This document shows, in pieces, positions 1 to 7,231 of a stretch of 10,735 bases of DNA. Below the pieces are notes generated by a model that saw nothing but the letters and a program-made list of their open reading frames with translations, had not been told where the DNA came from and made no database searches. A program made the position numbers and the translations under genes. Every line of letters starts with the position of its first letter. The first letter of the stretch is position 1. This DNA is from JAJPJX01 sp964568355. GTDB taxonomy: Bacteria; Acidobacteriota; Terriglobia; Bryobacterales; Bryobacteraceae. Location: positions 1 to 10,735 of the forward strand of contig CAZMRK010000173.1 in NCBI GenBank assembly GCA_964568355.1, in the 5' to 3' direction.

Positions 1-819
1 CAGGTCGTAGCCGCAGCGCTTCTGGAATTCAGCCAGGATCGTGTAACTCAGCGGCAGCGCCAAAGCAGCGGAGTCATAGGCGCCGGCGGTGGCCAGCAGA
101 GGCTCGTCATTGAAAGCCCACCGGATCGTTTTGCCGAATTCGTGGCCCAGATGTTGCTTGTAGGCTTCGTAGGTGGTCTCCAGGAACAGTGGGGCAGTTT
201 GCGGGTTGGTCAGGTCGACATAGGGGAAGCCTGCGGTCCAGGGATTGCCGCTCGCCCGCCGCAATCGGAAAATCAGCAGGCGCCGTCCTTGGGACAACTC
301 CCCGGCACGGTGAATGCGCTCGGCGAAAGTGACGCGGCCTTCGGCATCCGTGAGCACGGCGAAGGCACTGACGGTAACTCCAGGAGCAGCGATCGAACCG
401 GGACCCGCATCCCAAATCGCCTGCACGAACTGCGCGGCCGTATCCGGGGCGCGGGCGGGCACATGTCCGCCGGCGAAGCCTGCCGGATAGCTGTTCTCGT
501 CATAGATATTGACCAACAGCCCGAGTCGCTTACCTTCTTCCACCGACGATTTCCAGAGCCGGAACCAGTCCGCTCCCAAATACTCGGTCATCAGACCTGG
601 GCGCGGATGCACAAAGACCCCGCCCATCCCCTGGGCGCGGAACTGCTCCAGTTGTTCCTGAAGGCGCGGCCAGGAAAGTTCGTCATTCCACACCCAGAGG
701 GGCATGGAACGATACTCTGCTGGCGGATTACGGAAGTCCCGCTCGAGGTCGGCATCGGCGGAAAAGGCATGGGACGCCAGTAACATGGCGCCAGCCAGGA
801 GAAATCCCTGGCGTGACAT
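1..819 (-). CDS. Secreted GH106-type alpha-L-rhamnosidase-like glycoside hydrolase (N-terminal part; runs off the left edge)
   Basis: The first 273 codons are present; GH106 proteins are usually about 1000 residues, so most of the gene lies outside the window. Residues 1-20 form a Sec-type signal peptide (hydrophobic FLLAGAMLLASHAFS, then ADA). The start of the GH106 catalytic region follows: FRNPPAEYRSMPLWVWND (29-46), the QGMGGVFVHPRPGL block (63-76), YDENSYPAGFAGG (106-118) and FNDEP (236-240). Glu239 sits in a motif that is normally F-T-D-E-P in this family and is a good candidate for a catalytic acid. Family members cleave terminal alpha-L-rhamnose from pectic and other glycans in the periplasm or outside the cell. 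The ATG at 819 is favoured by a GAGG six bases upstream and by the signal peptide directly after it. The gene diverges from the GH95-like gene, which suggests shared use in glycan breakdown. Substrate is inferred from the family only. Confidence 0.85.
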   Translation of the reverse strand, partial: MSRQGFLLAGAMLLASHAFSADADLERDFRNPPAEYRSMPLWVWNDELSWPRLQEQLEQFRAQGMGGVFVHPRPGLMTEYLGADWFRLWKSSVEEGKRLGLLVNIYDENSYPAGFAGGHVPARAPDTAAQFVQAIWDAGPGSIAAPGVTVSAFAVLTDAEGRVTFAERIHRAGELSQGRRLLIFRLRRASGNPWTAGFPYVDLTNPQTAPLFLETTYEAYKQHLGHEFGKTIRWAFNDEPLLATAGAYDSAALALPLSYTILAEFQKRCGYDL

Positions 820-927
820 ATCTGGCCTCAGGATACAACAGGGATTCGGACCTCGAAAGGCGCTATCCTTACCGCAGCAGCTCTGGCCCCCTGCCCCGCC
901 TGGAGTTCCGTGCTAAAAGAGTAGGGC
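820..927. promoter_or_regulatory. Divergent intergenic region between the GH106-like and GH95-like genes
   Basis: These 108 bp must hold the promoters of both divergent hydrolase genes if neither is expressed from further upstream. A GAGG lies six bases before the minus-strand ATG at 819. An AG-rich stretch (AAAAGAGTAGGG, 915-926) precedes the plus-strand GTG at 928. An in-frame TAG at 922-924 prevents any earlier start for the plus-strand gene. TATCCT-like -10 candidates occur on both strands (864-869 plus; 835-830 minus), but no convincing -35 accompanies them. I see no clear operator palindrome. Confidence 0.3.
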
Positions 928-3171
928 GTGAGCACACCGATCCGATTCCTTCCGGCACTGCTGGCCGCAGCGGCTGCTCTGTTCGCTGCCGAACCGGGTG
1001 CTTCCTGGCGTTTCCAGTTCGCCCATTCCCTGCCCCGATGGAAAGATGGCCTGCCGGTTGGCAACGGCCGCCTGGGAGCGCAGGTCTGGGGCAGCGGGTC
1101 GAAGCTGTTCCTGACCCTCGACCGCGGCGACATCTGGGATCTGCGCTATCAGCCGAATCGCAACGCCGGCTTCTCCTACCGCCGGCTCCAGGAACTGGTG
1201 CATGCCCGGAATGCCCAGGCCATTCAGCGCGAAATGACCCCGGATGTCAGCCCTCTGGCCGATCTGACTCCCACCCGCATCAGCATCGGCCGGCTGGAGA
1301 TCGGCCTTCCCGCCGAAACTACAGTGGAATCCGCCGAGCTGGATATGCAATTGGCCGAGGTGCGCTGGCGATTGCGCGTTCGCGGCCGGCCGGTGCGCTA
1401 TCGCGTGCTGGCGGCGGGAGATCCCAACGTACTCGTCGTGACCCTCGATGGCCTGAGCGGATGGACGCCCGAAGTGAAGCTCGCCGCACTCGGCGCGATC
1501 AACCCGAACCTGGGAAAGAAACTCGGCTACCCGGAGCCCCTCGCCGGCAAGGATACGTCGTTCGAATGGACCGTCCAGCCGATGCCGGAAAGCGGCAAGG
1601 TCGCCACCGTCTGGACCACCCGAACCGCTGCTGCTCAGTGGACCCTCCTGCTCACCATTCCCCCTCAGGACGAAGCCGATCCCGTGGCCGCCGGACGCAA
1701 GACGCTGGAGAGCGCTGCCAGTCACGGCGTCGATGCCCTGATTGCCGCGCACCGCCGCTGGTGGCACGAGCGCTGGGAGCGGTCAACCGTGCATCTTCCC
1801 GATGCGGATCTCGAACGGCTATGGATCAACGGCATTTATAAGCTCGCCAGCAGTTCCTGGCGGGGAGCGCCCGCCAACCTTCAGGGGCTCTGGCCTCCCG
1901 ACGGCGAGATTCCGCCCTGGCGCGGCGACTATCACTGCGACATGAACGTGCAGGAGACCTACTGGCCAGCCTACAGCAGCAATCAATTGGATCTGGTGGA
2001 GCCGCTCAATCGCTGGACGTTCGATCGCGTCATCCCGGAAGCGGAAAAACTCACGCGTCAGTTTTTCGGCGTGGATGGCGCCTGGGTGGGCACGGCTCTG
2101 GATGTAAAAGGCCGGCTGCTCGGCGGCGTCTCCAATTGGATGACTGTGCAGTACTGGTTGGGCGGCGGAGCCTGGATGGGGCAGCACCTGTGGTGGTACT
2201 ACGCCTATAGTCAGGATCGCGAATATCTCCGCAATCGCGCGTACCCCACTCTCCAAAAGCTGCTGCTCTTCTACGAGAACATCCTGGCCAAGGGAGCCGA
2301 CGGGTACCTGCACGTGCCGCTTTCGAGTTCCCCCGAGTACTTCAGCAACGATCTCGAAGCCTGGACCTCCGATCCCACCTGCGACCTTGCGCTGATCCGC
2401 AATCTCATCCGCTATACCATCCGCGCCGCCGAAACCCTGGGCGTGGACGCGGACAAACGCGCCCGCTGGCAGTCCATCGAGGCCCGGCTCGCGCCCTATC
2501 CGGCCGATCGCAGCGGCCTGAAAGTCCAACCCGACGCGGCCTATACGCGCTCGCACCGCCACCCCATGCACCTGTTCGCCATCTTCCCCGGCGAGGACCT
2601 GAATGTGGAAGGCTCCGATGCCGACCGGCAACTGATCGATCGCTCCATCCGCGAGTGGATCTTCCGCGGCACCGGCGAGTGGACCGGCTGGTCGTATCCC
2701 TATGGCAGCCTGATCGCCTCTCGCGTCCGCCGGCCCAACCAGGCTCTCAGCCTGCTCGAGATCTATCGCAAGGCATACATCTGGCCCAACGGATTTCACG
2801 TCAACGGCGACTACAAAAAATACGGCTTCTCGTTTTACAGCTACGAGCCCTTTACCGAAGAAGCCGAATGCGCCTTCACCTCAGCAGTCAACGAGATGTT
2901 GCTGCAAAGCTGGGGCGGCAGGATTCGCATCTTCCCCTCCGTCCCGGACGACTGGAAGAACCTCTCCTTTCGCGACCTGCGGGCCCAGGGCGGAGTCCTC
3001 GTCTCCGGAACAATACGCGACGGCGAGATTGTCAGTGCCGTACTCCACTCCGAACAACCGGCCGAAGTAAAGGTGGTCTGGCCCCTGGGTTACGTGGCTC
3101 CCGGGAAGCCCTTCGAAGAAAGGACCGTTCGCCTGGCGCCGGGAGAGCGCAGGGAACTCGTGGCGCGTTAG
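928..3171 (+). CDS. Secreted GH95-like protein (alpha-L-fucosidase/alpha-L-galactosidase clan) with altered active-site residues
   Basis: This 747-residue protein has the length and architecture of GH95: a signal peptide (about 1-21), an N-terminal beta-sandwich beginning at LPVGNGRLGAQVWG, an (alpha/alpha)6 catalytic domain (about 280-660) and a C-terminal beta domain. Family landmarks are NLQGLW (317-322), the SSSPEYF segment with Glu470, HRHPMHLFAIFPG (543-555) and NEMLLQSWGGRIRIFPSVPDDW. GH95 enzymes release alpha-1,2-linked L-fucose or L-galactose by inversion. Characterised members use an Asn-x-Asn pair, a Glu acid and an Asp in FQIDGNFG. Here the pair aligns to Asp338-Met-Asn340, and the FQIDGNFG region is FTEEAECA, placing Glu645 where Asp is expected. 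The protein is intact, so this looks like a divergent subfamily rather than decay; its sugar specificity is uncertain. GTG at 928 is the only start that keeps the signal peptide, since an in-frame TAG lies at 922-924. The stop is only 6 nt from the stop of the convergent VanZ-like gene. Confidence 0.85.
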   Translation: MSTPIRFLPALLAAAAALFAAEPGASWRFQFAHSLPRWKDGLPVGNGRLGAQVWGSGSKLFLTLDRGDIWDLRYQPNRNAGFSYRRLQELVHARNAQAIQREMTPDVSPLADLTPTRISIGRLEIGLPAETTVESAELDMQLAEVRWRLRVRGRPVRYRVLAAGDPNVLVVTLDGLSGWTPEVKLAALGAINPNLGKKLGYPEPLAGKDTSFEWTVQPMPESGKVATVWTTRTAAAQWTLLLTIPPQDEADPVAAGRKTLESAASHGVDALIAAHRRWWHERWERSTVHLPDADLERLWINGIYKLASSSWRGAPANLQGLWPPDGEIPPWRGDYHCDMNVQETYWPAYSSNQLDLVEPLNRWTFDRVIPEAEKLTRQFFGVDGAWVGTALDVKGRLLGGVSNWMTVQYWLGGGAWMGQHLWWYYAYSQDREYLRNRAYPTLQKLLLFYENILAKGADGYLHVPLSSSPEYFSNDLEAWTSDPTCDLALIRNLIRYTIRAAETLGVDADKRARWQSIEARLAPYPADRSGLKVQPDAAYTRSHRHPMHLFAIFPGEDLNVEGSDADRQLIDRSIREWIFRGTGEWTGWSYPYGSLIASRVRRPNQALSLLEIYRKAYIWPNGFHVNGDYKKYGFSFYSYEPFTEEAECAFTSAVNEMLLQSWGGRIRIFPSVPDDWKNLSFRDLRAQGGVLVSGTIRDGEIVSAVLHSEQPAEVKVVWPLGYVAPGKPFEERTVRLAPGERRELVAR

Positions 3172-3177
3172 CTGTTT

Positions 3178-4317
3178 CTATTCGTGGTGAAGATCGGCCA
3201 ATGCCAGAAATACCGTCATGAGCAGCGCAAGCAGCGGATCCGTGATCTCCGGCACGTGCGGCGGCAGATAAATTTGGGCCGCTTCCAGAAGCGTCAGCAG
3301 CAACACAATCCCTGCAGCCGCCAAAGCGCGTGAAAAGCCGATCTGTCCCAACAGCCAGATGACGGCTCCATAGACATAGCTCTTACGCAAAATGGTGGGC
3401 AGGCCGGAGATCCAATCTCCCGCCAGCGAGGCGCGAAACGGTACCCACCAGAACTCCATCGCCCGATGGGCCACGTGAAAGGGTGCCAGTCCGGAAACCA
3501 GCAACGAGATTCCCAGCATCCAGGCGATCCCTGCCGTACGCCGCGGATGGCCCTGGATCTGCTTCCAGGCAATCAGCGCGAAAACCGCGGCTACCAGTTC
3601 GGGCCACGTGACGGTCCGGGAGGCGATCAGCAGTTTGGCCGGAATCGCCAGCATCAGAATCGCCAGGGCGCCCAACGTGTGCTCCGGCTCCAACAGGCTC
3701 TCCAGCAGCCTCGCGGCCGCCATCCAGCAGGCAAACCAGAGTAGAAACTCGGTGAGTGGGAACGATCCGGTCGAAACCAGCAGCGAGATCTTATGGTGCA
3801 GGCGCGTACGGCTCAGTTCGGGCATCAGCGGAAATAACTGATAGGCTATCCAGCAGGACAGCAGGAGCAATGGCCCGGAGACCCGCAGTCGTGCCAGCCA
3901 TCTGCTCCCCGCCAGGGCCCGCGACATCGATCCATCGAGCGCAATCGCAAGTCCCGCTCCAACTGCCGCGCCGGCAACATTGCAGAGTACGTCGAAGCCG
4001 CTGCTGTAGCGGCCGGCATCGAACAGTTGCAGTACTTCAATACCGGTCGAGAGGACCAGGGCCAGCCCCAGTGCAATCGCGCTTCGCAGGGCGCGAGACC
4101 TCCGGTGGCCCAGCGCCAGAAATCCGAACAGGCCAAGCGGAACATACAGCACCATATTCACCGCCAGGTCTCGAAACAGGTAGCGGTTGGCATAGTGCGG
4201 CCACGACCCGAATACCAGCGCCAGCGGGTTTCCCGGCAGCGCGTACCATTGAAAGTTCCACGGATACAGGGAGCCGTAAACGATCAGGGCGACAATCAGC
4301 AGCAGGATGCGCCGCAC
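3178..4317 (-). CDS. VanZ-family membrane protein with two VanZ-like repeats
   Basis: A 379-residue, very hydrophobic protein with roughly nine to ten membrane segments. Residues 49-125 are a good VanZ domain: RDLAVNMVLYVPLGLFGF, then GIEVLQLF and GFDVLCNVAGAAVGAGLA. A second, weaker copy occupies about 299-372 and reproduces the key residues at equal spacing: E94-x-x-Q97 with D109, and E345-x-x-Q348 with D360, both 15 residues from Glu to Asp. VanZ itself gives low-level teicoplanin resistance by an unknown mechanism. VanZ-like proteins elsewhere are widespread, and most have no assigned role, so antibiotic resistance should not be assumed here. The GTG start at 4317 lies 4 nt after the stop of the DJ-1/PfpI gene, which implies cotranscription as the last gene of the operon. 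No strong ribosome binding site is visible, so translation may be coupled. Family call is firm; function is unknown. Confidence 0.85.
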   Translation of the reverse strand: MRRILLLIVALIVYGSLYPWNFQWYALPGNPLALVFGSWPHYANRYLFRDLAVNMVLYVPLGLFGFLALGHRRSRALRSAIALGLALVLSTGIEVLQLFDAGRYSSGFDVLCNVAGAAVGAGLAIALDGSMSRALAGSRWLARLRVSGPLLLLSCWIAYQLFPLMPELSRTRLHHKISLLVSTGSFPLTEFLLWFACWMAAARLLESLLEPEHTLGALAILMLAIPAKLLIASRTVTWPELVAAVFALIAWKQIQGHPRRTAGIAWMLGISLLVSGLAPFHVAHRAMEFWWVPFRASLAGDWISGLPTILRKSYVYGAVIWLLGQIGFSRALAAAGIVLLLTLLEAAQIYLPPHVPEITDPLLALLMTVFLALADLHHE

Positions 4318-4321
4318 GGGC

Positions 4322-4903
4322 CTACAGCTCGATCTTCGTGCCGAGCACCTTGAGGAAGCTGGCCAGCCATTGCGGGTGGGCCGGCCACGCAGGCGCGGTT
4401 ACCAGATTTCCATCCACATGCGCCTGGTCTACCGGAATATCCACATATCTGCCGCCTGCCACCCGCACCTCCGGACCGACCGCCGGATAAGCGCTGCAAC
4501 TTCTGCCTTCCAAAACTCCGGCGGCTGCCAGAAGCTGCGCCGCATGACAGATCGCCGCAATCGGCTTGCCGGCCTTCGAGAAATGCCGCACGATTTCGAG
4601 TACTTTCTCGTTCAGGCGGATGTACTCCGGCGCGCGCCCTCCCGGCACCACCAGGGCATCGTAGTCGGCCGGCGAAATCTCATCGAACGTGGCGTTGAGA
4701 ACGAAGTTGTGGCCCGGCTTTTCGCTATAGGTCTGGTCGCCCTCGAAATCATGAACCGCGGTGCGAACTTTGTCGCCGGCCTTTTTTCCCGGACAAATGG
4801 CGTGTACGGTGTGCCCCACCATGAGCAGCGCCTGGAAAGGCACCATGACTTCGTAGTCCTCCACGAAGTCTCCAACCAGCATCAGGAGTTTCTTGGCTGC
4901 CAT
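4322..4903 (-). CDS. DJ-1/PfpI-family protein (class I glutamine amidotransferase-like fold)
   Basis: A 193-residue single-domain protein of the usual family length with no signal peptide, so cytoplasmic. The nucleophile elbow is AAICHAAQLL, giving Cys119 followed by His120. The partner glutamate is expected in GDFVEDYE (Glu15, possibly Glu18), as in PfpI. DYDALVVPGGRAPEY (80-94) is the conserved strand-turn before the elbow. Relatives include proteases or chaperones (PfpI, YhbO/YajL types) and proteins claimed as glyoxalases or protein deglycases, a claim that remains disputed; the reaction of this subfamily cannot be fixed from sequence. It lies 4 nt after msrA and 4 nt before the VanZ-like gene. 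Pairing with MsrA fits a stress or protein-damage role, which is inference. The ATG at 4903 has only a weak upstream AG stretch. Confidence 0.92.
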   Translation of the reverse strand: MAAKKLLMLVGDFVEDYEVMVPFQALLMVGHTVHAICPGKKAGDKVRTAVHDFEGDQTYSEKPGHNFVLNATFDEISPADYDALVVPGGRAPEYIRLNEKVLEIVRHFSKAGKPIAAICHAAQLLAAAGVLEGRSCSAYPAVGPEVRVAGGRYVDIPVDQAHVDGNLVTAPAWPAHPQWLASFLKVLGTKIEL

Positions 4904-4907
4904 ATTC

Positions 4908-5450
4908 TTACTGTAGCTTACGGCGCCCGGCGAACTTCTCGCGGAATTTGTGCAGCTTCGGCGCCACCACGTAGGCGCAGTAGGGTTGGTTTGGATTGTT
5001 CGCGAAATACTCCTGGTGGTAATCTTCAGCCCGGTAAAACGCTGTGGCAGGCTCCACCTGCGTCACGATCGGATCGCGAAAAACGCGGGCCTCGGTCAGC
5101 TCGCGGATCATCTGCCTGGCGGTCTCGCACTGCTGTTCCTGATGGCAGAAGATCGCCGAACGATACTGCGTTCCGACATCATTGCCCTGGCGGTCGGGCG
5201 TGGTCGGATCGTGAATGGCGAAGAACACTTCCAGGATTTCCCGGAACGAAGTGATCGCGGGATCAAAGGTGATCTGCACCACCTCGGCATGACCGGTCGA
5301 CCCGGTGCACACTTCCCGGTAGGACGGGTTTTTCACGTGCCCGCCCATATAGCCCGATTCCACCGATACCACCCCCTCCATCTCGTCGTAAACGGCTTCG
5401 AGGCACCAGAAACAGCCCCCTCCCAGTGTGGTGACTTCGTAGTTTGGCAT
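4908..5450 (-). CDS. msrA: Peptide-methionine (S)-S-oxide reductase MsrA
   Basis: This 180-residue protein has the full MsrA signature. GGGCFWCLEAVYDEMEGV holds the catalytic Cys13 in the GCFWC motif, with Trp15 lining the substrate pocket. Also present are SGYMGG (32-37), the GHAEVVQITFDP segment with Glu56 (53-64), the FFAIHDPTTPDRQGNDVGTQYRS block (76-98), and the C-terminal DYHQEYFANNP-QPYCAYVVAPK region. MsrA reduces the S-epimer of methionine sulfoxide, free or in proteins, through a sulfenic acid intermediate. Cys158 is the likely resolving cysteine; Cys16, Cys48, Cys102 and Cys108 are extra. There is no signal peptide, so it should act in the cytoplasm and be recharged by thioredoxin. 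No MsrB is encoded next to it here. The ATG at 5450 is 6 nt after the stop of the hydrolase gene and 4 nt separate its own stop from the DJ-1/PfpI gene. Confidence 0.97.
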   Translation of the reverse strand: MPNYEVTTLGGGCFWCLEAVYDEMEGVVSVESGYMGGHVKNPSYREVCTGSTGHAEVVQITFDPAITSFREILEVFFAIHDPTTPDRQGNDVGTQYRSAIFCHQEQQCETARQMIRELTEARVFRDPIVTQVEPATAFYRAEDYHQEYFANNPNQPYCAYVVAPKLHKFREKFAGRRKLQ

Positions 5451-5456
5451 CTGCTT

Positions 5457-7142
5457 TTAGGGTAGCGCGCCTTTGTCGACCACCAGAACCCAATCGCGGA
5501 AAATCGGCGCGTCCGGCGCCTGCCAGACTCCACTGCTGTCCGGCGAGGCCGTCCCAATCAGGTGCTCCGAGCCGTCGCTGGGATTGAAGAAGAATGCCCG
5601 CCGCAGCCCCGCCTCCAGGTTCCGCACCTTCACGCTGGTCCGGCCTGCCGGCAGGAACACAAAGTGTGCCTCACCGGGAATTCTGGCGGCATAGGGCAGC
5701 AGATAGTTCTCCCTGGTCCAGTGTGGCTCCACGCCTTCCGGATGCGGCTCCAGGCGCCACCACCGATAGCGGGCAAGCAGTGCTTTGGCGATGCCCAGTT
5801 GCCGAGATCCCGGTAGCCGCGCCGCCACGTCCCACGGTGTATCGCCCCAGGAGTGCCCGTGCGGTGAAAGGCCATAGGGTTGGTCCGCCCGGTTCACCTG
5901 CCAGATTCCGTTGGCTCCATACGTGTGGCCTGCTGCGCCGCTCAGAATCGATGCCCAGAACACGAACCGCTGCACCTCCTCCCGGCTCGCCTCCAGAATC
6001 CCTTCATAGCAGACCTCGCCCACCAGCACCGGCATCGGTGGAGTTCGCGTCAGCGATTCGGTCACCCGGTTCACCGTAGTCGGGTAGCTGGCGCGATCGC
6101 TGTGCCCGGTCTGGAGCATATCGAAATCCAGGACCTCCGGATCTTCCACGGAATCCCGCGCGGTTTGCGACGGGTGAATCGTGATGACATGCCGCGCCGG
6201 ATCGATCTCGCGCACGTAGCGGGCCACCTCCGTCCAGCCCTGCTTTTGTGCCGCCGAGTCCTGCTTCGGCGTTTTGGAGAGATAGAACGGCATGGTGCCC
6301 TCGCCCGCCAGGCACCATACCACCGGATACGCACCCCATCGGGCCACCAGGTAGCGCCAGTGCTGCTTCATTTTCGCCAGGCCCATCAGCGGCAGGAAGT
6401 AACCCCAGCAGCCGACGATGCACGGCATCAGGCCGCGATCCACCAGGTATTGGATCCGCACGTCGGCGGCATCGAAATAGGCCGGCTGGATCCGTGCGAA
6501 GCCGCTCTCCCAGGGATAGCCCGCTTCGTTCTTCCCTCGCGGATCGAACGGCGGCATATCGGGATAAAGCCCGGCGACAATTTGCACCACGCTGAAGCCC
6601 TTCACCACCCGATCGGCCGCGAGCGCCTGGAAGTCCTCCGGCCAGCGCAGCCGCTGGCATAGCCCCATCCACCAGGTGTCGCCGAGCCAGAAGAACGGTG
6701 TCCCGTCCGCATGCTCGAAGTGCCGGTGGTCGGCGGCCACCCGAATCGGGCCATGCAGATAGAGCGGATTGCGGCCAGCATAGGCCGCCACCTCCAAAGT
6801 GCCGGAAACGCCGTGCAGGTCGGGGTTCGCCCGATCGTTGCAAATCGTGCTCCACGTGTACCGCCCAGGCGCCGGCGGTGCGTACCGCACCCGCCAGACC
6901 GACTCTCCGTCCCAGAATGCCGGGACTTTGCTCTTGATCCCGTCCGGAGCAGTGAACACCACGTCCAGCTCCACCTCCTGGAAAGGATCGGCATAGGACT
7001 TCCCCGAGCGGAACGCCCACTCGGCGACCGTACGTGCGGTCCCGAACCTTGCCTGTCCCGCGGCGCTGCCGGCTCCCAGCGGAGCCAGCGCCACGGTGCT
7101 CAACAACGAACGGCGCGAAATCAGCATGGCGACGCCGAGCAT
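5457..7142 (-). CDS. Tat-exported DUF5060-DUF4038 glycoside hydrolase (GH140/apiosidase-like)
   Basis: A 561-residue protein with three regions. An N-terminal DUF5060-like beta domain (about 38-118) contains FTAPDG, PAFWDG, WRVRYAPPAPGRYTW and SGTLEV. A DUF4038/apiosidase-like TIM barrel follows (about 122-450), with PFFWLGDTWWMGL, YPVVWCLAGEG and MPVLVGEVCYEG. A C-terminal beta domain (about 465-560) resembles the putative collagen-binding-like domain often found after DUF4038. In GH140, which removes apiose-linked side chains of rhamnogalacturonan-II, the catalytic pair is an Asp in a W-x-x-GGD strand and a Glu in an E-P-x-Y-E motif. Here the counterparts are Glu281 and Glu376. The N-terminus carries a twin-arginine motif (SRRSLLS) and a hydrophobic stretch ending AGSAAGQA, pointing to Tat export. 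The start may be ATG 7142 or ATG 7127; both keep the Tat signal. It is the first gene of the operon. The domain call is strong; apiosidase activity is unproven. Confidence 0.85.
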   Translation of the reverse strand: MLGVAMLISRRSLLSTVALAPLGAGSAAGQARFGTARTVAEWAFRSGKSYADPFQEVELDVVFTAPDGIKSKVPAFWDGESVWRVRYAPPAPGRYTWSTICNDRANPDLHGVSGTLEVAAYAGRNPLYLHGPIRVAADHRHFEHADGTPFFWLGDTWWMGLCQRLRWPEDFQALAADRVVKGFSVVQIVAGLYPDMPPFDPRGKNEAGYPWESGFARIQPAYFDAADVRIQYLVDRGLMPCIVGCWGYFLPLMGLAKMKQHWRYLVARWGAYPVVWCLAGEGTMPFYLSKTPKQDSAAQKQGWTEVARYVREIDPARHVITIHPSQTARDSVEDPEVLDFDMLQTGHSDRASYPTTVNRVTESLTRTPPMPVLVGEVCYEGILEASREEVQRFVFWASILSGAAGHTYGANGIWQVNRADQPYGLSPHGHSWGDTPWDVAARLPGSRQLGIAKALLARYRWWRLEPHPEGVEPHWTRENYLLPYAARIPGEAHFVFLPAGRTSVKVRNLEAGLRRAFFFNPSDGSEHLIGTASPDSSGVWQAPDAPIFRDWVLVVDKGALP

Positions 7143-7231
7143 ATCACGCCCGGTGGCGCCACGGTATCATAGACGAAAGGGGCCACAAACCAGCCGTAAC
7201 AGGCCGGCGACACGGGCCGTCTATTTCTGAA
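7143..7231. promoter_or_regulatory. Divergent intergenic region upstream of the hydrolase-msrA operon and the secreted-protein gene
   Basis: Only 89 bp separate the two divergent starts, so both promoters should lie here or inside the neighbouring coding ends. On the minus strand a TATGAT (7171 down to 7166) is a fair -10 for the operon; the matching -35 position reads GCTGGT and is weak. For the plus-strand gene I see no good -10/-35 pair, and the bases before ATG 7232 show no clear ribosome binding site. No strong palindrome is present. Confidence 0.25.

Noticed and set aside
142..783. 213-codon open frame on the plus strand
   Set aside because: It is antisense to the GH106-like gene, whose minus-strand translation shows clear family motifs.
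813..1841. 342-codon open frame on the plus strand
   Set aside because: Overlaps the GH95-like gene in another frame; the product is Arg/Pro/Ser-rich as expected of a frame-shifted high-GC sequence.
1819..2799. 326-codon open frame on the minus strand
   Set aside because: Antisense shadow of the GH95-like gene; low-complexity Ala/Gly/Ile/Asp-rich composition and no family resemblance.
3178..4317. VanZ-like gene as an antibiotic-resistance determinant
   Set aside because: No other van gene is nearby, and VanZ-like proteins are common in bacteria without glycopeptide resistance.
7034..7231. N-terminal extension of the secreted orphan protein back to 7034
   Set aside because: It would overlap the start of the divergent hydrolase gene and would bury the signal peptide; the start is better at 7232.
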